DNA of 6,825 nucleotides, from contig DLTY01000028.1 in NCBI GenBank assembly GCA_002501535.1, positions 1,502-8,326 of the forward strand. The letters are read 5' to 3'. Position numbers and translations under genes: made by a program. Below, piece by piece: positions 1 through 5,860 of the stretch. Every line of letters starts with the position of its first letter. Within the stretch, counting starts at the first letter, position 1. Under the pieces are notes generated by a model. The model was given only the letters and a program-made list of their open reading frames with translations, made no database searches and had not been told where the DNA came from. This DNA is from a bacterium UBP7_UBA7824. Lineage in GTDB: Bacteria > UBP7 > UBA6624.

Positions 1-336
1 TGTGTAATAAGGGTCATTTGGCTCTGTATCCAGGATTTTTCTTACAGTGTTTTCATAAATGGTTGCATACCTGGTAAAACTTTTTTGATTCAGGTCATCC
101 AATAAATAATTTCTATTTTCAGAAGAAACAACTATCCTGTAGATCCATGGAAGAGTTTTTCCGTTCCATTCAATTTCTCCATTGTCTTCTATCCAATTTA
201 AGAAATCATCTCTCTGTGACTCTTCAATATGGACATACATTCTTGACTTCTGCCATTCCGCTGAACCATGCTCTGAAACGGTTTCAGCTCCAATCAAACA
301 TATAAAGATAAGTAAAAAATTAAATAGTTTATTCAT
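1..336 (-). CDS. Hypothetical exported protein, C-terminus cut by window edge
   Basis: I do not recognise this gene. Reading left from an ATG at 334-336, an open frame of 112 codons runs without a stop to the window edge, so the C-terminus is missing. The product begins MNKLFNFLLIFICLIGAETV, with a lysine followed by an uninterrupted hydrophobic stretch of about 14 residues. This looks like a Sec signal peptide with cleavage likely near Ala17. There is no convincing lipobox, because Cys13 lies within the hydrophobic core. The mature part is hydrophilic and rich in W, Y, E and N, with motifs such as EWQKSRMYVHIEE (27-39) and GKTLPWIYRIVVSS (59-72). It contains no cysteine after the signal, so a small periplasmic or secreted domain is likely. 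The gene is transcribed divergently from rnpB, and the shared intergenic region carries a long palindrome. The Shine-Dalgarno signal is weak (GGTG). The coding call rests on the frame, the signal peptide and the plausible composition. Confidence 0.7.
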   Translation of the reverse strand, partial: MNKLFNFLLIFICLIGAETVSEHGSAEWQKSRMYVHIEESQRDDFLNWIEDNGEIEWNGKTLPWIYRIVVSSENRNYLLDDLNQKSFTRYATIYENTVRKILDTEPNDPYYT

Positions 337-363
337 AATCAGCACCACTAATCATATACAAAA

Positions 364-386
364 ATACTTTTATATAATAAAAGTAT
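364..386. repeat. Perfect 10-bp inverted repeat over the rnpB promoter
   Basis: The arms ATACTTTTAT (364-373) and ATAAAAGTAT (377-386) are exact reverse complements around a 3-base spacer (ATA). The palindrome covers the -10 box and the likely start region of rnpB, and lies about 30 bases upstream of the divergent exported-protein gene. It could be an operator for a dimeric regulator, a symmetric AT-rich core serving divergent promoters, or part of an extended rnpB 5' structure. The 3' arm also contributes to the outer P1 pairing of the RNase P RNA. Confidence 0.75.
373..378 (+). promoter_or_regulatory. Putative -10 box of the rnpB promoter
   Basis: TATAAT at 373-378 is a consensus sigma70-type -10 hexamer. 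It lies 6-8 bases before the start of the RNase P RNA P1 helix, so transcription would begin at about 384-386, where the mature 5' end is expected. No good TTGACA-like -35 is present at the right distance (about 350-355 reads AATCAT). The region is very AT-rich, so the hexamer alone is modest evidence; its placement is the main support. Confidence 0.55.
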
Positions 387-713
387 GGGTGAGTTGGGTG
401 ATTGCGGGCGAAAGCCTGAGGAAAGTCCGGACTCCTAAGAGCATGGTAGTGGGTAACACCCACCCAGGGCAACCTGCGGGAAAGTGCCACAGAAACGAAA
501 CCGCCATTTATTTGGTAAGGGTGAAACGGTGAGGTAAGAGCTCACCAGCAAACTGGTGACAGTTTGGCTGAGGTAAACCCTGCTTGGAGCAAGGAGCTAA
601 TGAGGAAGCTCTGCCTTTGATTTAGCAGAAGACCGCGAGAGGTTGCTGGCAACAGTAACCGCAGATAGATAATCACACAAACACAGAATCCGGCTTACAG
701 ACTCACCCTACTT
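384..713 (+). ncRNA. rnpB: RNase P RNA, bacterial type A
   Basis: This is the catalytic RNA of RNase P, which trims the 5' leaders of pre-tRNAs. The conserved core is present: GAGGAAAGTCC (418-428, CR-I), GGTAAGGGTGAAA (514-526), GGAGCAAGG (586-594) and ACAGAATCCGGCTTA (683-697, CR-V). P1 pairs GGGTGAGT (387-394) with ACTCACCC (701-708) and can extend outward to 380/714 with one bulge. P2 pairs 395-403 with about 672-680. P3 is a short GAAA-capped stem near 405-416. P8 is 449-463, P9 CAGG-GCAA-CCTG 465-476, P13 528-546, P14 550-565 with a GUGA loop, and P18 641-660 with a GCAA loop. At about 330 nt it is shorter than the 377-nt E. coli RNA: P12 is reduced to CCA/TGG (504-515) and P15 (594-611) closes directly on an 8-base loop without P16/P17. 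The exact ends are inferred from P1. Confidence 0.97.
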
Positions 714-719
714 TAAAAT

Positions 720-2798
720 TCATTGCTTATAGCTTATCTTTGATATTTTTGAATCCTCATAACCATACCAGCTCTGGCCATACTCAAGAATATAAAGATT
801 TCCTTGATCGTCAAAAACCATATCTACAGGACGCAAAAAATCTTCATTTGGTAAAAAGTCATTTATATGAAGGACTTCATTGTTTGAATCCAGATGAACC
901 TCTCTGACCCAGAACCTAGACCATTCATAAATAAAAAGTACATTCTCATAATATTCAGGAAAACCTTGTCCCTTGTAATGATAAACAGGTCCGGCCATTG
1001 CCGACCTGCCCCCTCCCGAAAACAAGGGAAATTCTTCAGATTGAGAATAAGGGTACCAAATAAAAGCTTCATTTGCAGCTGGTATATCAATTGATCCTGT
1101 ATTGTTTATTGAGCTGTTCTTCAAATTCTCACAATCAAAATAATCAGAAGAAATTTTATTTTCAAAATCATAGCTTCTGTAAGGTTTATTATTTGCAATG
1201 CAAAAAGGCCAACCATAATTGCCTGCCATTCTTGCCTGGTTGATTTCGTCATAACCCATTGGACCCCTATTGTCATTGTCCTCACTAGCATCTGGACCAA
1301 TCTCCCCCCAATAAAGATAATTGTTTTCTTGGTCGATTGATATCCTGTAAGGGTTTCTGTTGCCCATTACATATATTTCAGGTCTTCCAACATCTGGTGA
1401 AAAAAGATTTCCTTCTGGAATTTCATAAGCTCCATCCTCTAAAGGCTTTATTCTCAATATCTTTCCTCTTAGATCATTTGTGTTGCCTGAAGATCTTGCA
1501 GCATCCCATGGTTTCCTTCCATCAGTTTCATCGATTGGGCTAAATCCATCTGAAGCAAAAGGATTCGTGTCATCTCCTGTTGAAAGATAGAGGTTTCCAT
1601 GTCTATCAAATTCAACAGAACCGCCAGCATGACAGCATGTCTCCCTTTGGCTTTCAACCTTTAGTACAGAAATCTCAGAATCAATATCCAGTTTCCCATC
1701 TGCAACTTCAAACCTAGATAAAGTTTGATGACTTTCTGTTGGATGTGAATAGTAAACGTAGATATGTCTTGTGTTTTCAAAATCTGGATCCAATGCCATT
1801 CCAAGCAAGCCATACTCAAGACCATTGTCTATGCCTGTAAAAACATCAACAGTGCCCAATTCATTAATTTCACCAGTTTCAGAATCCACTTTTTTTAATT
1901 TACCAAATCTTTCTATAAAGTAAACATCACCATTTGATGCAACATCTAACTCTGTTGCTCCTTCAATGTCAGTTGCTATTATTTCTCTCGTGTAATTAAC
2001 TGCCAGGCCTGCCTCACAATCGCCATCTTTCAAACCTACAAGCCATTCTGCAGCTCCTAAAAGAAGTTTTTGAAATTCTTGATTCGTATAGGTTTCTTCA
2101 GTGTGGCCCATTCCGGTATAAAAAGAACGGCCTCCATCATAATTATGACACCATGTTATTGGATGGTCTGCGCCCATTCTTCCTTGATCAACAACTGCAA
2201 GAACATGAACCTCCCCTCTTGGATTGTGATCGTAGTCATACCACTCATCAACCTTCTTCCACCTTTCCTCTAAGTGTTTGGTTGATGGGTGAGAGTCATC
2301 CAGGATGGAAACGGTTCCTTCTTTTATTTCTTCATGACCAGCAAAATACGCTCCAACGAGCTTTCCGTACCATTCCCAGTCATATTCAGTGTCTGCAGCA
2401 GAATGAATTCCCAAATAGGCTCCACCATTGTTAATATAATTTTTAAAATATTCTTGTTCCAAGTCATTCAAAACATCGCCTGTTGTGTTCAGAAAAAAAA
2501 CAGCATCAAAATTAATCGAAAGATCCTTATTGAAGATTGAAGAATCTTCAGTAAATAGTAAGTTCCATTTCTCAGGCTTGAAAAAAGATGGAAAAGCTTC
2601 TATAGCACCCTCTATAGCACCATGTCTATAACCGGCTGTTTTGGAGAAGACCAAAATTCTTTTTGGCTCTTCTTTTTTTTCTGCTACCTCTATAGCCTTG
2701 CCAACACCGTCAACAATATCAGCAACATTAACTTTTTTTGCACATGAACTCAAGCAAACTGAGAACAAAAGAACAAAAAAATAAAATTTAATTTTCAT
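720..2798 (-). CDS. ThuA domain / glucose-sorbosone dehydrogenase lipoprotein
   Basis: A 692-residue two-domain exported protein. It starts MKIKFYFFVLLFSVCLSSCA, with hydrophobic residues 5-16 and lipobox LSSC, so Cys19 would be the lipidated residue. Ala at +2 suggests outer-membrane sorting by Lol. Residues 46-255 are a ThuA-like (class I glutamine amidotransferase-like) domain, with IHSAADTEYDW (131-141), a DHPITW element (211-216) and GMGHTEETY (229-237). Residues about 270-690 form a glucose/sorbosone dehydrogenase beta-propeller of the PQQ-dependent sugar dehydrogenase superfamily. Its landmarks are CCHAGGSVEFD (388-398), STGDDTNPF (406-414), NTNDLRGKILRI (439-450), GNRNPYRIS (479-487), YDEINQARMAGNYGWPF (516-532) and AMAGPVYHY (600-608). 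The likely role is oxidation or processing of sugars at the cell surface; the substrate is unknown and PQQ use is inferred from the family. It has no CXXCH haem site. Its ATG overlaps the RNase H gene by 11 bases, and its stop lies only about 6 bases from the convergent rnpB 3' end. Confidence 0.93.
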   Translation of the reverse strand: MKIKFYFFVLLFSVCLSSCAKKVNVADIVDGVGKAIEVAEKKEEPKRILVFSKTAGYRHGAIEGAIEAFPSFFKPEKWNLLFTEDSSIFNKDLSINFDAVFFLNTTGDVLNDLEQEYFKNYINNGGAYLGIHSAADTEYDWEWYGKLVGAYFAGHEEIKEGTVSILDDSHPSTKHLEERWKKVDEWYDYDHNPRGEVHVLAVVDQGRMGADHPITWCHNYDGGRSFYTGMGHTEETYTNQEFQKLLLGAAEWLVGLKDGDCEAGLAVNYTREIIATDIEGATELDVASNGDVYFIERFGKLKKVDSETGEINELGTVDVFTGIDNGLEYGLLGMALDPDFENTRHIYVYYSHPTESHQTLSRFEVADGKLDIDSEISVLKVESQRETCCHAGGSVEFDRHGNLYLSTGDDTNPFASDGFSPIDETDGRKPWDAARSSGNTNDLRGKILRIKPLEDGAYEIPEGNLFSPDVGRPEIYVMGNRNPYRISIDQENNYLYWGEIGPDASEDNDNRGPMGYDEINQARMAGNYGWPFCIANNKPYRSYDFENKISSDYFDCENLKNSSINNTGSIDIPAANEAFIWYPYSQSEEFPLFSGGGRSAMAGPVYHYKGQGFPEYYENVLFIYEWSRFWVREVHLDSNNEVLHINDFLPNEDFLRPVDMVFDDQGNLYILEYGQSWYGYEDSKISKISYKQ

Positions 2799-3393
2799 TT
2801 AAATGTTCATCCCTTATTTTGTTGACAAGCTCATCAGCTATAGTGTTCTTATCCCTTAAAACATGAACCAAATCAGTTTTCATCTCTGAAAAAGAAAGTT
2901 TTAAGTCAAAAATAATCTCCTTATTCTTTTTTATTTTTTTATAACTTCCATCAACACAGCCAATAGCATAAGTCGAATCGCTATAAATCGTTATTTTTTC
3001 ATAATCACAAACATGTCTCTTATAAAGATTGAATGCTAACTTCATCGCTGTAAGTTCTGCAAAGTTATTTGTAATACCATCTCCTAGATATTCTGCTTCC
3101 GTATCGATTACTTTATTGTTAGCTATGAAAACTGCAGCTGAAGCACCATGGCCAGGATTTGGGGAAGAGCCTCCATCAAAATGTATCCTTATTGGCTCTA
3201 ATGTGCCATCTGTATTTTGATTTTTTTTGCTTTTAGATTTCGGATTAGATTTCAAAAGTGTTTCAATAACCAAACTTGCTTCTTTAATGTTTAAATCTTC
3301 AAGCTTCTTTCCATTTAAAATCTCGTCCATTGACAATTTTGTTTGCTTTAATAAACCTTTAATGTATCCCAGTTGTTTTTCAGTTATTCTCAT
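2788..3393 (-). CDS. RNase H-like protein with an N-terminal helical domain
   Basis: 201 residues, ATG at 3391-3393. Residues 69-200 form an RNase H fold with IHFDGGSSPNPGHG (70-83), NNFAELTAMKLAF (109-121), IYSDSTYAIGCV (136-147) and VLRDKNTIADELVNK (178-192). The four metal-binding acidic residues are all present as D73, E113, D139 and D187, so it should cleave RNA in RNA/DNA hybrids. The last motif has the V-x-R-[DE]-x-N-x-x-A-D-x-L form of the RVT_3/plant-like RNase H group rather than the E. coli RnhA H-A-G-H form, so I assign no rnhA symbol. Residues 1-50 form a separate, probably helical module (TEKQLGYIKGLL at 4-15, KEASLVIETLL at 37-47), joined by a Lys/Ser/Asn-rich linker (50-62). 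The gene starts 5 bases after the cutA stop without a clear Shine-Dalgarno and overlaps the next gene by 11 bases, suggesting coupled translation. Confidence 0.9.
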   Translation of the reverse strand: MRITEKQLGYIKGLLKQTKLSMDEILNGKKLEDLNIKEASLVIETLLKSNPKSKSKKNQNTDGTLEPIRIHFDGGSSPNPGHGASAAVFIANNKVIDTEAEYLGDGITNNFAELTAMKLAFNLYKRHVCDYEKITIYSDSTYAIGCVDGSYKKIKKNKEIIFDLKLSFSEMKTDLVHVLRDKNTIADELVNKIRDEHLNEN

Positions 3394-3398
3394 AATTG

Positions 3399-3719
3399 CT
3401 ATTCTAGATTTTCATGAAACCATTTTTCATATTTCTCGGAAAGTATTTCAAAATCATAAGAAATAATTTCAGGAGTATCATAATTATGATATTTTTTTAT
3501 TACCTTGACTACATTTTTTAAAAATTTAGAATTTGTTTTGATCTCTAAGACAAACTCTTTTTCTGTTTCCAACTTGCCCTTCCAAAGATAACTTGATTCA
3601 CATCCGTCAGCGTCGATGACCTGAGCACATGGAGAAAAAGCGTTAGAGGTGACTTCTTTTATTATTTTTTCAGCTACAGATTTATTGTCTGTTGTTGTTT
3701 TTACTATTTTGTAAATCAA
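3399..3719 (-). CDS. cutA: CutA-family divalent-cation tolerance protein
   Basis: 106 residues, the usual length of CutA, a small trimeric ferredoxin-like-fold protein linked to copper and divalent-metal tolerance. Diagnostic stretches are IVKTTTDNKSVAEKIIKEV (5-23), NAFSPCAQVI (26-35, matching the family's KLAACATLI region), SSYLWKGKLETEKEFVLEIKT (42-62; family SxYxWxGKLExxxExxLxIKT) and YHNYDTPEIISYD (77-89; family HPYxxPEI). It ends with the family's YxxW element (YEKWF, 95-99). The start is TTG at 3717-3719. An in-frame TGA (the ispF stop) lies just two codons upstream, so no longer reading is possible and the next ATG would remove conserved residues. AGGT six bases upstream, inside the end of ispF, is a plausible ribosome binding site. 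The linkage to MEP-pathway genes appears to be operonic rather than functional. The exact physiological role of CutA proteins is uncertain. Confidence 0.93.
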   Translation of the reverse strand: MIYKIVKTTTDNKSVAEKIIKEVTSNAFSPCAQVIDADGCESSYLWKGKLETEKEFVLEIKTNSKFLKNVVKVIKKYHNYDTPEIISYDFEILSEKYEKWFHENLE

Positions 3720-3722
3720 AAC

Positions 3723-4211
3723 TCAACCTGCTATTTCAACAAGAACTACGGAAGTTGCATCTATGCATTCTTTTCTGCCAATCGCACCTACACCCTCGCC
3801 ATGCCTTGCTGTAACCCTGACATTTTTAGTTTCCAGTATTAAAGAAAGTCTTTCTTCTATGATTCCAAGGTAAGGAGAGAGCTTTGGCTCTTCAAGCTTA
3901 ATGATGACATCGACCTGGGTAATCTTTACTTTATTTGCTTTTCTAACATGCTCTAGTGTTCTTTGAAGAAGCTCTGTTCCACTAATGTTTCTTGTCCAAT
4001 TCTTATCATCAGGAAAAACCTTGCCTATATCACCACACGAAAGAGCTCCCAGTATTGCATCACTTACCACATGAGAAACAACGTCTCCGTCACTGTGTGC
4101 TACAGGGCCGTGTCTAGAATCTACAACAACACCCATTAAAACCAAAGTTCTGCCTTCCTGTAGCTGGTGTCTGTCCCAGCCATGACCTATACGAACAGAT
4201 GGATCAAGCAT
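3723..4211 (-). CDS. ispF: 2-C-methyl-D-erythritol 2,4-cyclodiphosphate synthase
   Basis: IspF cyclises CDP-methylerythritol 2-phosphate, releasing CMP, in the MEP route to isoprenoids; it is a cytoplasmic homotrimer with active sites between subunits. The 162-residue length is normal. The family motifs are RIGHGWDRHQL (7-17), AHSDGDVVSHVVSDAILGAL (38-57), CGDIGKVFPDD (59-69) and EGVGAIGRKE (139-148). The zinc ligands correspond to D13, H15 and H47, and the transition-state histidine (E. coli H34) to H39. Oddities: the normally K-A-T/K-T-T/H-E segment reads T-A-R-H-G-E (134-139), so the Thr133 equivalent is His137. The F139 equivalent is Ala143, FPDTD is FPDDK, and GHGFD is GHGWD. The ATG overlaps the ispD stop by 8 bases, so the two proteins are probably made together. 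Five extra residues precede the usual M-R-I-G start. Identity is secure; full activity is inferred. Confidence 0.95.
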   Translation of the reverse strand: MLDPSVRIGHGWDRHQLQEGRTLVLMGVVVDSRHGPVAHSDGDVVSHVVSDAILGALSCGDIGKVFPDDKNWTRNISGTELLQRTLEHVRKANKVKITQVDVIIKLEEPKLSPYLGIIEERLSLILETKNVRVTARHGEGVGAIGRKECIDATSVVLVEIAG

Positions 4212-4833
4212 TGATTAAATCCAGATCCTCTTTCCATGTTATTTTCGGATTAGGTGAATTTGTATGAATCATTTTTACATCATGTCCAGCATTTAAGAAA
4301 AGTGAAGTTTCCTCAGTTACATCACTACCCATCAAACTTAACAGCAAAGTTCTTTCGAATATTTGCGGTGTTTGTATCTCAAAAAGATTATCCCTGGATA
4401 CATTTTCAATTTTTTCACTAATTCGACATACGGAACTTGAAACCGCTCTTACCAAGGTCGCGGCTTTATATCCCTTTTTAACAGCATTAATAAGTTTGTT
4501 AATGGCATCGTCTGGAATAAATGGTCTAGCAACATCATGAACCATAACAAAACTAGCAGAACCTTGCATTATCCCTCTTTTTACCGAATCAGCTCTTGAC
4601 TCTCCTCCGCTTATTATTTGTACTTTTTCATTAACACTTTCAGTTAACTTTGAAACGTCAGAAGGATGAGAAACGATTGTTACGCTATTCCAGCCATTAC
4701 CAAAAAAGTCTATTGATCTTTGTATTAGAGTTTTTCCACGCACATTTAAGAAAGCTTTCCTTGAGCCAAACCTCTCTCCGCTTCCAGCAGCAACTATTAT
4801 TAAGTCAATATCAAGCCGGTCTTGCAAAGACAA
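4204..4833 (-). CDS. ispD: 2-C-methyl-D-erythritol 4-phosphate cytidylyltransferase
   Basis: IspD joins CTP and methylerythritol 4-phosphate to form CDP-methylerythritol, two steps before IspF in the MEP pathway. At 209 residues it is slightly short for the family (about 225-235). It shows the nucleotidyltransferase N-terminus LIIVAAGSGERFGSRKAFL (11-29), GGESRADSVKRGI (76-88), VMVHDVARPFI (96-106), SRDNLFEIQTPQIF (145-158), TEETSLF (173-179) and PKITWKEDL (196-204). The equivalents of catalytic Arg20, Lys27, Arg157 and Lys213 of E. coli appear to be present. Oddities: PKQY is replaced by RKAFL, and the PVxDTxK loop reads AVSSSVCRI (129-137). The chosen start is TTG (4831-4833) because GGAGG lies 9 bases upstream and no ATG precedes the nucleotide-binding loop. 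A second TTG two codons on is the alternative. The start overlaps the end of the PIN-TRAM gene by 23 bases. Confidence 0.94.
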   Translation of the reverse strand: MSLQDRLDIDLIIVAAGSGERFGSRKAFLNVRGKTLIQRSIDFFGNGWNSVTIVSHPSDVSKLTESVNEKVQIISGGESRADSVKRGIMQGSASFVMVHDVARPFIPDDAINKLINAVKKGYKAATLVRAVSSSVCRISEKIENVSRDNLFEIQTPQIFERTLLLSLMGSDVTEETSLFLNAGHDVKMIHTNSPNPKITWKEDLDLINA

Positions 4834-5848
4834 TTTGCCCAGCCTCCGTTTGAAGGACAGATTTTGCTGTTACATCTATTTTTTTACCCATGCACTTAAG
4901 GCCGCCTTCAACAACCACCATAGTCCCATCAGGCAGGTGCCCAACACCTTGATTCTTTTCGTTTCCTTCTCTTGTTATCTTAAGTTCAAACTTCTCACCA
5001 GCAGTAAAATGAGGCCTTAACGATAATGTAAGTTCATTTAAATTCAAAACCCTTATACCTTTCATTTTGGCTACATGGTTTAAGTTTAAATCATTTGTAA
5101 TTAAATCTGCTTTTATAGTCTCGGCCAAAAAAACCAAATGTGAATCTGTATCTGATTTAATTTTAATCTTTTCCTCTAAAACCCTAACGTAAAGCTGTTT
5201 GTCGTTAAGTAGATCATTAAGACATTCAAGACCCCTTTTCCCTCTTAACCTTTTTTCCGGATTCGTATTGTCTGCAAGTAGGTGAATTTCATTAATTACA
5301 GAGTTGGGAATAAGAATCGGTCCTTCTAAAAATCCTGAATTTAAAACCATGTGTATTCTTCTGTCAATCAAAACATTTGAATCAAGAATTTTTGCTTTAC
5401 CAAATTGTTTTGGACCACTTTTTATCAAGCTTGATAAAGGGTCTGCAGCCACCATTGTCAAAACGCACAAATAAAGTATTAAAAAACCTCCAAGATATGT
5501 CAGAGACATGCTTGAATTCTCTCCACTTAGCAACCAAGGGGCTGAAAGATGAAGGGAGGATAACAGCAGGTAAAAAATAACTAAACCTGCAATCAAGCCG
5601 ACTATGCCGGAAATAACTTCTGAAGGTCTTCTTGATGATATCTGGGCAATAAAATCACTATTGAACTTTCTAAATGCAGCTGTAAGCGGAGCAGAAAGGT
5701 AACCAAAGAGAATTGTTATTGAGACAATAATTGCATTCTTTAAAGCAATCGTTTGATTTAAGCCAAAAGAATTCAAAAGATAAGGCGCTGCTCTTACGCC
5801 TATCATCAGCCCTATGAGCAGATAAAAGAAAATAGAAAGCCTTTTCAA
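4811..5848 (-). CDS. Membrane PIN-TRAM domain protein, YacL type
   Basis: 345 residues, close to the length of B. subtilis YacL. The N-terminal part has four predicted membrane segments at about 5-24, 34-56, 79-101 and 115-135. A PIN nuclease fold follows at about 150-275: KILDSNVLIDRRI (153-165), PNSVINEIHLLAD (181-193), RLRGKRGLECLNDLL (200-214), DTDSHLVFLAETIKADLITND (233-253). The conserved acidic residues D156, E187, D235 and D253 are all present, consistent with metal-dependent RNase activity. The C-terminal TRAM domain (about 283-345), a small RNA-binding beta-barrel, contains GVGHLPDGTMVVVEGG (301-316) and ends GQIVFARP. The protein would present a nuclease to the cytoplasm from the membrane; its target is unknown for this family. 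The start is TTG (5846-5848), with only a weak AGG upstream; starting at Met15 would destroy the first membrane segment. Its position before ispD-ispF matches Firmicute yacL. A terminator-like hairpin lies just upstream. Confidence 0.92.
   Translation of the reverse strand: MKRLSIFFYLLIGLMIGVRAAPYLLNSFGLNQTIALKNAIIVSITILFGYLSAPLTAAFRKFNSDFIAQISSRRPSEVISGIVGLIAGLVIFYLLLSSLHLSAPWLLSGENSSMSLTYLGGFLILYLCVLTMVAADPLSSLIKSGPKQFGKAKILDSNVLIDRRIHMVLNSGFLEGPILIPNSVINEIHLLADNTNPEKRLRGKRGLECLNDLLNDKQLYVRVLEEKIKIKSDTDSHLVFLAETIKADLITNDLNLNHVAKMKGIRVLNLNELTLSLRPHFTAGEKFELKITREGNEKNQGVGHLPDGTMVVVEGGLKCMGKKIDVTAKSVLQTEAGQIVFARPA
4843..4847 (-). promoter_or_regulatory. Shine-Dalgarno sequence for ispD, within the PIN-TRAM gene
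   Basis: On the minus strand GGAGG lies 9 bases before the TTG at 4831-4833. It is the strongest ribosome binding site in the window with a non-ATG start and it decides the ispD start. It is embedded in codons for the last residues of the PIN-TRAM protein (QTEAGQ), so ispD initiation occurs before the upstream ribosome terminates. Confidence 0.75.
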
Positions 5849-5860
5849 AATAATTAGCCT

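Noticed and set aside
182..532. A 116-codon open frame on the plus strand running through the start of rnpB.
   Set aside because: It lies opposite the signal-peptide gene and then reads through conserved RNase P RNA core helices. Its translation has no domain character.
1627..1641. Cys-Cys-His in the dehydrogenase domain as a possible haem c site.
   Set aside because: The motif is CCHAGG without the CXXCH spacing, and CCHxGG is a normal conserved element of this dehydrogenase family.
863..2540. Several 60-90 codon open frames on both strands inside the ThuA-GSDH gene.
   Set aside because: They all lie within a continuous frame carrying family motifs from end to end. They lack initiation signals and recognisable domains.
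3029..3466. Plus-strand open frames opposite the RNase H and cutA genes.
   Set aside because: They are antisense to genes with complete catalytic or family motifs and show no plausible protein features.
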